From Haloarcula laminariae (GTDB taxonomy: Archaea > Halobacteriota > Halobacteria > Halobacteriales > Haloarculaceae): 64,000 bases of DNA. Both the position numbers and the translations under genes were made by a program. The notes under the pieces are model-generated. The model was not told where the DNA came from and did not search any database. It worked only from the letters and a program-made list of their open reading frames with translations. Positions 1-9,132 of this stretch are shown in pieces. How positions within the stretch are numbered: the first letter of the stretch is position 1; every line of letters starts with the position of its first letter. The DNA is taken from assembly GCF_025457605.1 (NCBI RefSeq), contig NZ_JAMZFY010000001.1:930001-994000 (forward strand). Reading direction: 5' to 3'.

Positions 1-36
1 CCGGCTATTCAAGTAGTCGTTGGGGCCATATAGTCC

Positions 37-1188
37 ATGCGCGTCACTGACTACGAACTGTTTGCCGTCCCGCCGCGGTGGCTCCTGCTCAAACTGGAGA
101 CGAGCGACGGTCTCGTCGGGTGGGGCGAACCCATCGTCCAGGGGCGCCTCCAGACCGTCAAGGCCGCCGTCGACGAGCTCGTCGGGGGATATCTCCTCGG
201 CAAAGACCCGCTGGCCATCGACCGTCACTGGCGGACGATGTACCAGGGCGGCTACTACCGCGGCGGGCCGATTCTCATGAGTGCGTTGGCCGGTATCGAC
301 CACGCCCTCTGGGATATCAAGGGGAAACACTACGGGGCGCCGGTCCACGAACTGCTGGGCAGTCACGTCCGCGACAAAGTGCTCGTCCACCAGTGGGTCG
401 GCGGCGAGGACAGAGAGGAGATAGCGAAGGAGGCCATCGACCGCCGCAACCAGGGGTACAAGGCCATCAAGCTGAACGCGACGGTCGAGTTCCGGGCCCT
501 GGAACCGCCGGACGCGGTCGAACGGGCGCGCCGTCGGGTCGCCACTGTCCGGGACGCCATCGGCGACGAGCTCTACCTCGGCGTCGACTTCCACGGTCGC
601 GTTTCGCGACCGATGACCCGCCGTCTCGTCGAGGCCATCGAACCGTACGACCTGATGTTCGTCGACCAGCCGCTACTGCCGGAACACTCCGAGTTCCTCT
701 CGACGCTCACCGCACAGACGACGGTTCCCATCGCGACCGGCGAGCGGTTCTACTCGCGGTACGACTTCAAACGGCTCCTCGCCGACGGTGCGGTGACGGT
801 CATCCAGCCCGACGTGACACACGTCGGTGGGATAACGGAACTGCGGAAGATAGCGACCATGGCCGAGGCGTTCGACGTGACGATGATACCCCACTGCCCG
901 CTGAGCCCCGTCGCCTTCGCGGCGAACCTGCAGGTCGTCTTCTGTTCGCACAACGCTCTGATGCAGGAACAGGACCTGTCGCTCCACGACCCGGACGAGA
1001 GCGTCGGCCTCCAGTATCTCGAAGACCCTTCCACGTTCGAGTTCGACGACGGCTACGTCCGGCGCCCGACTGAGCCGGGACTGGGCATCGACGTCGACGA
1101 GGAGTACGTTCGCAAGCAGTCACGCGCAGACGTCGGGTGGTACAATCCGGTCTGGCACCACGAAGACGGTGGCATCGCGGAGTGGTGA
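37..1188 (+). CDS. Enolase-superfamily sugar-acid dehydratase, D-galactonate dehydratase-like
   Basis: The 383-residue protein has the mandelate racemase/DgoD layout: an N-terminal capping domain (about 1-115) followed by a barrel. Visible catalytic-site motifs are VDFHGR (metal-ligand Asp plus the DgoD-type His), TGERFYSR (third acidic ligand), PHCPL (catalytic His) and QEQ near the C-terminus, in the order seen in E. coli DgoD. The family dehydrates aldonates such as galactonate to 2-keto-3-deoxy acids in the cytoplasm. The second ligand motif reads FVDQP, with Asp where DgoD has Glu (IEEP). The substrate is inferred; gluconate or another sugar acid is possible. The gene starts 36 bases inside the window, so its promoter is mostly outside. 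Confidence 0.8.
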   Translation: MRVTDYELFAVPPRWLLLKLETSDGLVGWGEPIVQGRLQTVKAAVDELVGGYLLGKDPLAIDRHWRTMYQGGYYRGGPILMSALAGIDHALWDIKGKHYGAPVHELLGSHVRDKVLVHQWVGGEDREEIAKEAIDRRNQGYKAIKLNATVEFRALEPPDAVERARRRVATVRDAIGDELYLGVDFHGRVSRPMTRRLVEAIEPYDLMFVDQPLLPEHSEFLSTLTAQTTVPIATGERFYSRYDFKRLLADGAVTVIQPDVTHVGGITELRKIATMAEAFDVTMIPHCPLSPVAFAANLQVVFCSHNALMQEQDLSLHDPDESVGLQYLEDPSTFEFDDGYVRRPTEPGLGIDVDEEYVRKQSRADVGWYNPVWHHEDGGIAEW

Positions 1189-1258
1189 GTCCCGGAGGAA
1201 CAATCGAGCACCTGTCTCGGGCGCGCACGGAAGCCCCCTGTAGCGCTCCCGACACTCA

Positions 1259-2689
1259 TCATCGGTCCCACAGCACGCCCGGAACCGCCTCCAGCAAATC
1301 GGTCGCGACCAGCCCGGACCCGTACTCCTCGACGACGGCGTCGCCAGCGGCGCCGTTGGCGTAGGCCCCGAGAGCGGCGGCGTGACGGGGGTCGAGCACG
1401 CAGGCCAGCGCCCCGGTGACGCCGGCGAGCACGTCGCCGGTCCCGCCGACTGTCATCCCAGCGTTGCCCGTCCGGCTGATTCTGGTCCGCTCGCCGTCGG
1501 ATATCACGTCGTCGGCGCCCTTGACCAGGAGCGTGTGGCCGATGTCGGCCGCGAACTCCGCTACGAGTTCGGCCCGCTCGCGCCAGTCGTCGCTGGTCTC
1601 CCCGCCCATCCCGACGAGTTCGCCCTGGTGGGGCGTACAGACCAGCTCTGCGTCGGTCTCGATGCCGGGGACGACCTGGAGGGCGTCGGCGTCGACCACG
1701 GCGGCCCCCTCGAACCCAGAGAGCAGGGACTCGACGGCCGAGAGCGTCCGGTCGGCGCTCCCCAGCCCCGGCCCCAGAACGACGGTGTCGTGGTCCGCGG
1801 CGAGGTCGGCCACCCAGTCGACGTGGCTCGGCCCGAGCCGGTCGCCGTCGTACCCGCGGACGATGAGGTTCTCGCTGTACCCCTGTATCTCCCGGGCGAC
1901 GGATTCGGGAGCGGCAACCCGGACGAGGTCGGCGCCCGCTCGCAGTGCGGCCTGTCCGGCCAGGGCCGGCGCGCCGGTGTAGGGGCCCCCGCCGACGACC
2001 AGCACCTCGCCGTTGTCGCCCTTGTGGCTCGCGGGGTCCCGCGAGAGCCGCTGGAGGTCGCCCCGCTCGACGAACCGCTCGGCAGCATCGGGGATGCCGA
2101 TGTCGGCGACGGTGACCGAGGCCGTGAGCTCGTCTAACCCCGGCTTCGTGTCGTGGAACGTGACGACGTGGTCGGCCGCGACGGCGTTGTCGGCGAGGTC
2201 GCCGGTCTCGCAGTCGAGCCCTGAGGGGACGTCCACGGAGAGGACCGTCGCCGCCGACTCGTTCATGGACTCGGCGGCCGTCGCCGCCGGCTCCCGGAGC
2301 GCGCCGCTGATGCCGGTCCCGAGCATCGCGTCGACCGCGAGGTCCGGCTCGCCGAGGTCAAACCCGGCGCTGTCGCGGACCTGTTCGGTGGGGTAGTCGG
2401 CCGACTGCAGGGCGTCCCAGTTCGACCGCGAGATGTCGGTGGTGATGGTCTCCGGGCGGCCCAGCAGGCAGACCCGCAGGTCGTAGTCGTCGAGAAAGCG
2501 GGCGGCCACGAGCGCGTCGCCGCCGTTGTTCCCACGGCCGGCGACGATGGTCACTGTCGCGCCCGGGTCGACGTGGTCCCGTACCGCCCGCGCGAGGGCG
2601 TGGCCTGACGATTCCATCAGCTGCTTTCGCGGGACGCCGAGCGCCTCGGCGTTCGCGTCGACGACGGCCATCTCGGAGCCGGTGAGCAT
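1259..2689 (-). CDS. nnr: Bifunctional NAD(P)H-hydrate epimerase / ADP-dependent NAD(P)HX dehydratase
   Basis: 476 residues in the usual fused form. The N-terminal YjeF/AIBP epimerase domain (about 1-210) carries GRGNNGGDALVAARFL and VPSGLD. The C-terminal ribokinase-like dehydratase (about 215-476) carries GPGLGSADR and the nucleotide-site motif GNAGMTVGGTGDVLAG. Together the two domains repair hydrated NADH and NADPH in the cytoplasm. The gene runs opposite to the upstream dehydratase and stands apart from the acylphosphatase by about 50 bp. A weak TATA-like stretch lies near 2712-2719. Confidence 0.92.
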   Translation of the reverse strand: MLTGSEMAVVDANAEALGVPRKQLMESSGHALARAVRDHVDPGATVTIVAGRGNNGGDALVAARFLDDYDLRVCLLGRPETITTDISRSNWDALQSADYPTEQVRDSAGFDLGEPDLAVDAMLGTGISGALREPAATAAESMNESAATVLSVDVPSGLDCETGDLADNAVAADHVVTFHDTKPGLDELTASVTVADIGIPDAAERFVERGDLQRLSRDPASHKGDNGEVLVVGGGPYTGAPALAGQAALRAGADLVRVAAPESVAREIQGYSENLIVRGYDGDRLGPSHVDWVADLAADHDTVVLGPGLGSADRTLSAVESLLSGFEGAAVVDADALQVVPGIETDAELVCTPHQGELVGMGGETSDDWRERAELVAEFAADIGHTLLVKGADDVISDGERTRISRTGNAGMTVGGTGDVLAGVTGALACVLDPRHAAALGAYANGAAGDAVVEEYGSGLVATDLLEAVPGVLWDR

Positions 2690-2742
2690 ACCGGCGCTTG
2701 GCCCGCCACGCTCCTAACGGTGGGGGACGACGCCCGACCGGG

Positions 2743-3018
2743 TCAGTACTCTATCTCGAACCCGTCTATGCCTTCGGGCTCCTCCTCGCTGACCTCGACC
2801 GTGCTGACGCTTGCCATCTCGCTGCCCTCGTAGCAGAAATCCACCATCGCGTCAACGGCCTCGGGGTCGCCCTCGAACACCGCTTCGACGCGCCCGTCGT
2901 CGAGGTTCTTCACCCAGCCGTCGACGCCCCGTTCCTGTGCGGTGTCCCGCGTCGTCGCCCGGAAGAAGACGCCCTGTACCCGGCCCGTGACGTAGACGTG
3001 GGCTCGCTTTCGTGACAT
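2743..3018 (-). CDS. acyP: Acylphosphatase
   Basis: 91 residues, the usual size for the family. The signature VTGRVQGVFFRATTRDTA contains the catalytic Arg, and GWVKNLDDGRVE contains the catalytic Asn. It hydrolyses the carboxyl-phosphate bond of acyl phosphates in the cytoplasm. The start is ATG at 3018; the frame stays open far upstream only as a shadow of the glycosylase gene. It lies between nnr and ogg on the same strand. Confidence 0.93.
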   Translation of the reverse strand: MSRKRAHVYVTGRVQGVFFRATTRDTAQERGVDGWVKNLDDGRVEAVFEGDPEAVDAMVDFCYEGSEMASVSTVEVSEEEPEGIDGFEIEY

Positions 3019-3110
3019 AGATCGGCCTTCGGCGGGGTGGTAGTTATGTCCGGGGGTCGAGACACTGTGTGTGGTGTCTTGCCGACCTATCGCGCCCCGG
3101 TACGTCCGGC

Positions 3111-4019
3111 CTACAGGTCCCGCCCGCCCGAACGCAGGTAGTGAAACAGATACGTCTGCGTGTAGCCGGCGTACTCGCCGCCGAGCGTCTCCCGGATGGC
3201 GCGTGAGGTGTCGGCGTAGTTCCCGCGGTCGCAGTCCGGGTAGAACTCGGCGATTGTCGTCTGAATCCACGTGTCCAGCGGGACCGCTTCCAGATAGCCC
3301 AGCGAGAACAGGAGGATGCAGTCGGCCACCTTGTCGCCGACCCCGACGAACTGGGTGAGGTGCTCGCGGGCGTCCTCGTAGTCCAGCCCGCGGGCGTCCT
3401 CGGGGTCGGCCTCGCCGCTCGCGACCAGCTCGGCCGAGCGCTTGACGTAGGGGGCGCGGTAGCCCAGGCTCAGCTCCCGGAGGGCGGCCTCGCTGGCGTC
3501 TGCGAGGGCCTCGGGCGTCGGGAAGGCGTGATACGTCTCGCCGTCGAATTCGACGGTTTCCCCGAACTCCCGCCGGAGCGCCTGTTGCATCCCGTGGATG
3601 CGGCCGACGCGCATCTGCGCCGAGCAGATGAAGGAAATCAGCGTGGGGAAAGCAGGGTCCCGGACGATTCGCATCCCCCAGTAGGCGTCGTAGGCCTCCT
3701 CGACGACGGCGTCGGGCGGTGCGGTCTCGCGGATGGCTGGCAGGTCGTCGCCGAGCCCCAACAGCGTGTGGAGGGCGTCCGCGGCGTCGAACGACGCCGC
3801 CCACTCCAGCCGTCCGTCGGTCTGGCGCACCCGGACGACCTCCGGCCGGCCGTCGACCCGCAGCGTCGTCCAGTACCACGCCGACCCGCCGCTGGCGGCG
3901 GTGCGCTCGTACATCCGTCCGTCCTCGCGGTCCCAGAGATACGACTGGCCGCTCTCGACGGTCGCCTGCAGGTCGATACCGCCGGGCAGCGACGCCGCGT
4001 CTATCGAGCCCCGTTCCAT
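3111..4019 (-). CDS. ogg: 8-oxoguanine DNA glycosylase/AP lyase, OGG1 type
   Basis: 302 residues. The N-terminal OGG_N-like domain (about 1-110) is followed by an HhH-GPD glycosylase domain. The helix-hairpin-helix GVGDKVADC contains the likely Schiff-base Lys230, and PLDTW contains the catalytic Asp249, which matches OGG1. ICSAQMRVGRIHGM corresponds to the OGG1 segment that contacts DNA near the lesion. It removes oxidised guanine paired with C in DNA. It could also be called a DNA-3-methyladenine glycosylase-like protein, but the N-terminal half and motif spacing favour OGG1. Confidence 0.88.
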   Translation of the reverse strand: MERGSIDAASLPGGIDLQATVESGQSYLWDREDGRMYERTAASGGSAWYWTTLRVDGRPEVVRVRQTDGRLEWAASFDAADALHTLLGLGDDLPAIRETAPPDAVVEEAYDAYWGMRIVRDPAFPTLISFICSAQMRVGRIHGMQQALRREFGETVEFDGETYHAFPTPEALADASEAALRELSLGYRAPYVKRSAELVASGEADPEDARGLDYEDAREHLTQFVGVGDKVADCILLFSLGYLEAVPLDTWIQTTIAEFYPDCDRGNYADTSRAIRETLGGEYAGYTQTYLFHYLRSGGRDL

Positions 4020-4065
4020 TGGGCGATAGTTAGCGCCGACGCGTATCGGGGTTTCTATCCGCGCC

Positions 4066-5463
4066 TCAGGCCGGCTCGGCCCGGTAGCGGGCGGCGACCG
4101 CCGTCCCGCCGACGACCGCGACGGCGACGACCGCGGCCTGCGGGGCCGAGACGGGGACGCCGACCAGCGTCCCGAGGCCGGTCACGAGCGTGAACGCGAG
4201 GAACAGCGGGACGACGACGGCGACGGCGTAGTACCACGGGCGGCTGGTCAGTCGCGCGATACGACCGGCGCCGAGTTCGTACTCCGCTATCGCGTCCCGA
4301 CCGAGCACCCAGCCACAGAACAGCAGGAAGCCGAGCAGGGTGACGGTGAGCGCGAGGTTCGCCAGCGTGTCCGCGAGCAGCGAGAACAGCGACGGCGACA
4401 TCGCCGCAGCACTGCCCGTGACGAGGAACAGGCCGCCGACGCCGGCGACCGCCCGCGAGCGAACGAACCCGTGTTCGTCGACGAGGTAGGCGACGAGCAC
4501 CTCGAAGATACTGATGGCCGAGGACAGCGCGGCCAGCAGGACGACGCCGAAGAAGACGACGCCGACGAGTCGGCTGAACGGGAGGTCGGCGAACCCGCCG
4601 GCGAGGCCGACAAACAGCGCGCCGGGACCGCCCGACCCCGGCGGCAGGTCGAGCGAGTACAGCAGCGGGAAGATGACGAGCCCAGCGAGGACGCCGATAG
4701 CGGTGTTCAACACGGCGATGAGCGTGCCGTCGGCGACCAGCGAGCGGTCCTCGTCGATGTAGGAGGCGTACGTGAGCATCGCGCCGGCCCCGACCGAGAG
4801 CGTAAAGAGGGCCTGTCCGGCCGCGGCGACGAGCACGTCGAAGAAGTTCGCCCGGAGATACCCCACGTCCAGCGAGAGGTAGAACTCGTAGCCGCCGGCG
4901 CTGCCCGGCAGCGTCGCCACCCAGACCGCGAGTCCGCCGAACAGAAGCACGATGCCGGGCACCATCACCGTCGTCGCTAGCTCGATGCCGCGGTCGACCC
5001 CGGCGTAGACGACGGCGACCGTCGCCAGCAGGAAGAGTACGTGAAAGCCCACCGCGGCGGGCCCGAAGTCGATGGCGGCGAAGTACGCCTGCGGGGCCCC
5101 GAAGTACGCGCCGGTCGCGCTGGCGGCCGTGTATCGGAGAATCCAGCCGCCGACCACGCTGTAAAACGAGAGGACGACGACCGACGCGAATAGGGCCAGC
5201 CCGCCCAGGACGCGCCACTGACGCGCGCCCAGCGCGTCGAACGCGCCAATGGGGTTGCGCCGGCTCCGGCGGCCGATGACCATCTCGCCGAGCAGGCCCG
5301 GGACGCCCACGAGCAGTACCACTACAACGTACAACAGGAGAAACGCCGACCCGCCGTTGGTCGCGGTCAGCCACGGGAACCGCCAGATGTTCCCGAGCCC
5401 GACGGCGCTCCCGACCGCCGCGAGCACGAATCCGAGTCGTGTCCTCCACGTCGCTCTCGTCAT
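4066..5463 (-). CDS. SNF-family sodium-dependent transporter
   Basis: 465 residues with about 11-12 membrane segments. The first helix carries the SNF signature VGSAVGLGNIWRFPWLTATNGG, whose unwound part forms the sodium and substrate site in LeuT. Members import amino acids or related solutes with Na+. ATG at 5463 begins MTRATWRTRLGF, directly before the first helix. Only 47 bp separate it from the stop of the next transporter upstream on the same strand and no clear TATA lies between, so the two are probably co-transcribed. Substrate unknown. Confidence 0.9.
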   Translation of the reverse strand: MTRATWRTRLGFVLAAVGSAVGLGNIWRFPWLTATNGGSAFLLLYVVVVLLVGVPGLLGEMVIGRRSRRNPIGAFDALGARQWRVLGGLALFASVVVLSFYSVVGGWILRYTAASATGAYFGAPQAYFAAIDFGPAAVGFHVLFLLATVAVVYAGVDRGIELATTVMVPGIVLLFGGLAVWVATLPGSAGGYEFYLSLDVGYLRANFFDVLVAAAGQALFTLSVGAGAMLTYASYIDEDRSLVADGTLIAVLNTAIGVLAGLVIFPLLYSLDLPPGSGGPGALFVGLAGGFADLPFSRLVGVVFFGVVLLAALSSAISIFEVLVAYLVDEHGFVRSRAVAGVGGLFLVTGSAAAMSPSLFSLLADTLANLALTVTLLGFLLFCGWVLGRDAIAEYELGAGRIARLTSRPWYYAVAVVVPLFLAFTLVTGLGTLVGVPVSAPQAAVVAVAVVGGTAVAARYRAEPA

Positions 5464-5510
5464 CGTGCCTCCGGTCCGTGTGAACGGGGAAAAGCCCGTC
5501 GAGTGCCGCC

Positions 5511-6854
5511 TCAGAGCGGCGCGAAGAAGGCGGCGTCCTCGACGAGGAACAGCTCGTTGATTCCCAGCCCGAGCGTCGCTATGACGGCGACGACGACGAC
5601 CACCCGAACCGTCCAGAGCCACACGTCACCGCCGGCGCCCAGCCCGTCGGTCCCAGCGCGCAGCTCGTCGACCGCGTCGGTCCCGAGCACCCAGCCGACG
5701 AAAATCGTCGTGGCGAGCACCGACAGCGGAAGGAACAGCTGGTAAGCGACGCTGTCGAACCAGGTCAGCCACGCGGTGTCCCAGGCCGAGGGCAGGCCGA
5801 GCACGAAGAGCCCGGCGCCGACCGCGGGCGCGAGGACCGTCCGGGGCACGTCGTAGTTGTCGTTGGCGTAAGCGACCGTTACCTCCAGCAGGCTGATGGC
5901 CGAGGACAGCGCCGCGATGAGGACGACGCCGAAGAAGACGACGCCGAACAGCCGGCCGAAGGGGACCGAGCCGAAGCCGGCGGCCGTCGCGACGAACAGG
6001 GCGCCGGCGCCGCCGGTCTGGGTCGTGATGTCCGCGCCGATGGTCAGCAGGATGGGGAAGACGACCAGCCCGGCCAGGACGCCCACGAGCGTGTTCGTCA
6101 CGACGATGGCGCCGCCGTCGACGATGAGGTTGTCGTCGTCACCCACGTAGGAGGAGTAGGTCACCATGATGGCCATCCCCAGCGAGAGCGTGAAGAAGGC
6201 CTGTCCGACCGCGAAGGGGATGATGCTCCCGGCGTTTGCCGTCATCGTGCTCAGGTCCGGCGAGAGGAAGAACTCGTAGCCCGCTCCCGCGCCGGGGAGG
6301 GTCGTCACCCACACCGCGAGTGCGATCATAAGCAGGAGGATGCTCGGCACCATGAGCTTCGTCGCCGCCTCGATGCCGTCCTCGATGCCGAGCGAGACGA
6401 TACCGACCACCAGCGCCAGGAACAGCGCCTGGGCGAGGACGGCTTCGGGACCGGCCGACACCGCGCCGAAGTACCCCGCCGGGTCCGCGAAGTACGCGCC
6501 GCGGACGCTCCCGAGGATGTAGCGCAACACCCACCCGCCGACGACGTTGTAGTACGAGAGTATCCAGAACCCGGTGACAACGGCCAGTCCGCCGACCGCC
6601 CGCCAGGGCCCGTGGCCGAGCCGCTCGAAGGCGTCGACGGCGTTGACGTTGGTTCGTCGCCCCAGCACGAACTCGGCGAGCATCGCCGGGAACCCGATGA
6701 CGGCGACGGCGATGAGGTAGAAGGCGACGAACGCGGCGCCGCCGTTAGTCGCGGTCTTGAACGGGAACTGCCAGAGGTTCCCGAGACCGACTGCGCTCCC
6801 GATCGCTGCGATGATGAACCCGGGCCGTGTGGCCCAGGTCTCCCGGTCGGACAT
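5511..6854 (-). CDS. SNF-family sodium-dependent transporter, paralogue
   Basis: 447 residues; paralogue of the downstream transporter, sharing the first-helix motif (IGSAVGLGNLWQFPFKTATNGG) and length. ATG at 6854 (MSDRETW) is chosen over an in-frame TTG three codons upstream because it lies about 30 bp below a good TATA box. The pair may handle different substrates or act as two subunits, as is common for tandem haloarchaeal SNF genes; the sequence does not decide this. Confidence 0.9.
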   Translation of the reverse strand: MSDRETWATRPGFIIAAIGSAVGLGNLWQFPFKTATNGGAAFVAFYLIAVAVIGFPAMLAEFVLGRRTNVNAVDAFERLGHGPWRAVGGLAVVTGFWILSYYNVVGGWVLRYILGSVRGAYFADPAGYFGAVSAGPEAVLAQALFLALVVGIVSLGIEDGIEAATKLMVPSILLLMIALAVWVTTLPGAGAGYEFFLSPDLSTMTANAGSIIPFAVGQAFFTLSLGMAIMVTYSSYVGDDDNLIVDGGAIVVTNTLVGVLAGLVVFPILLTIGADITTQTGGAGALFVATAAGFGSVPFGRLFGVVFFGVVLIAALSSAISLLEVTVAYANDNYDVPRTVLAPAVGAGLFVLGLPSAWDTAWLTWFDSVAYQLFLPLSVLATTIFVGWVLGTDAVDELRAGTDGLGAGGDVWLWTVRVVVVVAVIATLGLGINELFLVEDAAFFAPL

Positions 6855-6878
6855 AGTACCCAAATCATGCGCCTGCCC

Positions 6879-6889
6879 CTTTTTAAACG
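6879..6889 (-). promoter_or_regulatory. TATA box of the SNF transporter operon
   Basis: On the minus strand the sequence reads GTTTAAAAAGG, centred about 30 bp before the ATG at 6854. This predicts a leaderless or nearly leaderless transcript. Confidence 0.6.
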
Positions 6890-6930
6890 CATATGTTTCT
6901 TTTCGGGCCGGAGGAACACTGCCGGCAGCG

Positions 6931-7656
6931 TCAGAGGCTCGCGAGGTTCTGCCGGAGCTTGATGGTCGCCGTCATCAGCGTGGTCGCGGTCATGATGACG
7001 AAGACGACCTGGATGTGCAGGACGACGATGCGGTCGAGGCCGACGAGCACGGCCAGGTCGAGCGCGGGGACCAGCGCCGCAAACAGCAACACCGGGAGCA
7101 GATGCCGCAACAGCGTGTCGACGACGGTGCCCTGAACGCGCGCCTCGGCCGCGCCGCGCCGGCCGTAGAGCCCGCCCGCCAGCGCGAACCCGAGGGCGCT
7201 CAGCCCGGAGGCCGCGAGCAAGAGCGGGCGGCGCCCGACCAGCGCGAGCCCGGCGAAGACGACCGCGACACCGACGATGGCCGCCCGCGTCAGGCGGCGC
7301 TCCGAGCCGCCACCGTCGCCGGTCGTCGCCGGAACGACGCTGCGATACAGCACCCGGAGCGCGACGGCCAGCACGAACACCGCCCCGAGCAACAGCCCCA
7401 TCTTGAACGGGAGGACGTAGACGGTCAGCAGTTCGACCAGCCCGAGCAGGGCGAACCCGACGGCGAGCAGCCCGGCGAGGACGAGGAAGTCCCACAGCCC
7501 GTCCCCGGTTCCGAGCTCGCTCGTCAGCCGGTTCTGGTAGGCGTAGTAGCTAAAGCGGACCCCGAGCACCGCGAGCAGCGTCAGCGCGATGAAGAAGATG
7601 AAGGTCAGGTTGGGGTTGTTCGGCGCGTACGGCAGGCCGACGGCAACGCTATTCAT
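6931..7656 (-). CDS. Polytopic membrane protein coupled to the pseudokinase gene
   Basis: 241 residues, mostly hydrophobic. About seven membrane helices can be drawn (near 18-38, 58-78, 85-105, 127-145, 147-165, 185-203, 208-230) with few charged residues inside them. I do not recognise the family. The ATG at 7656 overlaps the TAG stop of the upstream HEAT/kinase-like gene (ATGAATAG), so translation is probably coupled and the two proteins may form one membrane-associated unit. A GTG six bases upstream is an alternative start. Confidence 0.75.
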   Translation of the reverse strand: MNSVAVGLPYAPNNPNLTFIFFIALTLLAVLGVRFSYYAYQNRLTSELGTGDGLWDFLVLAGLLAVGFALLGLVELLTVYVLPFKMGLLLGAVFVLAVALRVLYRSVVPATTGDGGGSERRLTRAAIVGVAVVFAGLALVGRRPLLLAASGLSALGFALAGGLYGRRGAAEARVQGTVVDTLLRHLLPVLLFAALVPALDLAVLVGLDRIVVLHIQVVFVIMTATTLMTATIKLRQNLASL

Positions 7657-8998
7657 CGTCACCCCGCAGGCTCCGGAGCTCCTGTCGGAGATGGGCCGCC
7701 GTCTCGTAACGGGCCAGCTTCCGCCGCGCCATCGCCTTGCCGACGATGTCGTCGACGGCGGGCGGGACGTCCGCGACGGCCGAGGGCTCGGGCGGGTCCG
7801 TCGACAGAACCGCCTCCCGGACCGCGTCGAACGTTCCGGTGTAGGGCGGCTGTCCGGTGAACAGCCGGTAGCAGACCGCGCCGAGCCCGTAGATGTCGGT
7901 CGCGTGGTCGATACGCCCGAACCGCCGCTGGTAGTACTCCGGGGCGGCGTAGTGGGGGTCGAGATACTGCGAGGGGTCGAAGCGGTGGCGGTACACCGAC
8001 AACAGCCCGGGGTTGTCGAGCAGCGGCGGCTGTCTGTCGCTCTCCGCGATGACGTTCCCGTAGTAGGCGACCGATTCGGCGTCGATACCGGCGTGGACGA
8101 CCCCGCGCTCGTGGAGCGTCGCGACCGCCTCGGCCAGCTGTTCGGCGTGCCAGGCGGCCTCGGTCGGCGGGACCCGCTCGCGGTCGGCCAGCGTCTCCGC
8201 CGTGTACTCCGTCGCCAGCCACAGCCGGGGCTCGTCCTGCCAGTCGTACAGCGTCAGCACGTTCTCGACGTCGGAGACAGTTTGCCACTCGTCCAGCCGC
8301 GTTGAGAGCGCCGTCCGGAAGGCGTCGTCGGTCCCCTCAACCCCGTCGAGCAGGCGCAGCGCGACGGCGTGTTCGGTCTCGTCGACGACGCCGAGCGTGC
8401 GGTAGGTGTCGCCGTAGCGCCGGCGCTCCCGCGGCGCCAGCACCGCGAGACTGTCGAACCGACTCTCGTACTCGACGAGCGAACGCCACTCCGCGTCGGC
8501 CGCCCGCGGCCGCTGGCCGATGGTGTTGCCGTCCTCGTCGTCGGCGGCGCGGCGCTGGTCGTCCTCGTCCTCGTCGTCCGTGTACACCTGCCGCCCGTCG
8601 CCGTCGGTCCCGGAGCCGGCGACCCTGGTCCGCCCCCGCTCGCGGTTGTCGGTCCCGCCCGTCGGCGTCGAGCGCTCGACCTCGTGTCTGGCCCCCAGGC
8701 TCGTCTCCCACCGGTCGAGCCGGTCCTCGACGACCGCGGGGTACCGGTCAGCGACGTATTCGAGCGCGAGTTCGGCTGCCAGGCTCTCGTCAGTGCGGTC
8801 CGCGAGGCGGCCCACGAGCGAGGCCACGACGCCGGGATGGGCGTCGGCGACGACACACAGCGCCGTCGCCGCCCCCAGGCGGACCTGCCGGTCGCCGTCG
8901 TCGAGGAGGTCGAGCAGCCGCGGGACCCGGTCCCGGTCCACGTCCGTCGCGGTGAGGACCTCGGCGACGAGCGCTCGGGGGTCTCTCTCCGAGGTCAT
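7649..8998 (-). CDS. HEAT-repeat protein with a degenerate protein-kinase domain
   Basis: 449 residues in three parts. An alpha-helical HEAT-like region (about 1-105) is followed by a charged low-complexity linker (about 110-180, runs of D and E) and a protein-kinase fold (about 185-445). The late kinase motifs remain: YAAPEYY (APE) and [19 protein letters not shown] (DxxGxG helix). The catalytic loop HRDxKxxN is replaced by HAGIDAES and DFG by DNPG, and no clear AxK lysine is present. It should not phosphorylate by the usual mechanism and is probably a scaffold or sensor. It is divergent from htrII with about 134 bp between them. Confidence 0.85.
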   Translation of the reverse strand: MTSERDPRALVAEVLTATDVDRDRVPRLLDLLDDGDRQVRLGAATALCVVADAHPGVVASLVGRLADRTDESLAAELALEYVADRYPAVVEDRLDRWETSLGARHEVERSTPTGGTDNRERGRTRVAGSGTDGDGRQVYTDDEDEDDQRRAADDEDGNTIGQRPRAADAEWRSLVEYESRFDSLAVLAPRERRRYGDTYRTLGVVDETEHAVALRLLDGVEGTDDAFRTALSTRLDEWQTVSDVENVLTLYDWQDEPRLWLATEYTAETLADRERVPPTEAAWHAEQLAEAVATLHERGVVHAGIDAESVAYYGNVIAESDRQPPLLDNPGLLSVYRHRFDPSQYLDPHYAAPEYYQRRFGRIDHATDIYGLGAVCYRLFTGQPPYTGTFDAVREAVLSTDPPEPSAVADVPPAVDDIVGKAMARRKLARYETAAHLRQELRSLRGDDE

Positions 8999-9022
8999 TG
9001 GTCGATAGAACAACAATCCCCG

Positions 9023-9032
9023 CCCTAAACGC
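9023..9032 (-). promoter_or_regulatory. TATA-like element of the pseudokinase operon
   Basis: The minus strand reads GCGTTTAGGG about 25-34 bp before the ATG at 8998. It is back to back with the htrII TATA box about 75 bp away, so a regulator binding between them could control both directions. Confidence 0.5.
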
Positions 9033-9102
9033 ATCACTGTTTTGGTGGGTAGTGGCGCGTCTCTCCCCCCAGTTTTCAACGGTGAGAATAGCGGAGGAAC
9101 GC

Positions 9103-9109
9103 TTTATAA
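9103..9109 (+). promoter_or_regulatory. TATA box of the htrII-sopII operon
   Basis: TTTATAA lies about 27 bp before the ATG at 9133, predicting transcription start within a few bases of the start codon. The segment TGAGAGGAAAAGG just before the ATG may act as a weak ribosome-binding site if a short leader is made. Confidence 0.65.
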
Positions 9110-9132
9110 CGTCATTCCCTGAGAGGAAAAGG

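Noticed and set aside
3019-3879. Long N-terminal extension of the acylphosphatase frame
   Set aside because: It is the out-of-frame shadow of the ogg gene, is Arg/Pro/Gly-rich and has no family motif; the normal 91-aa acylphosphatase starts at 3018.
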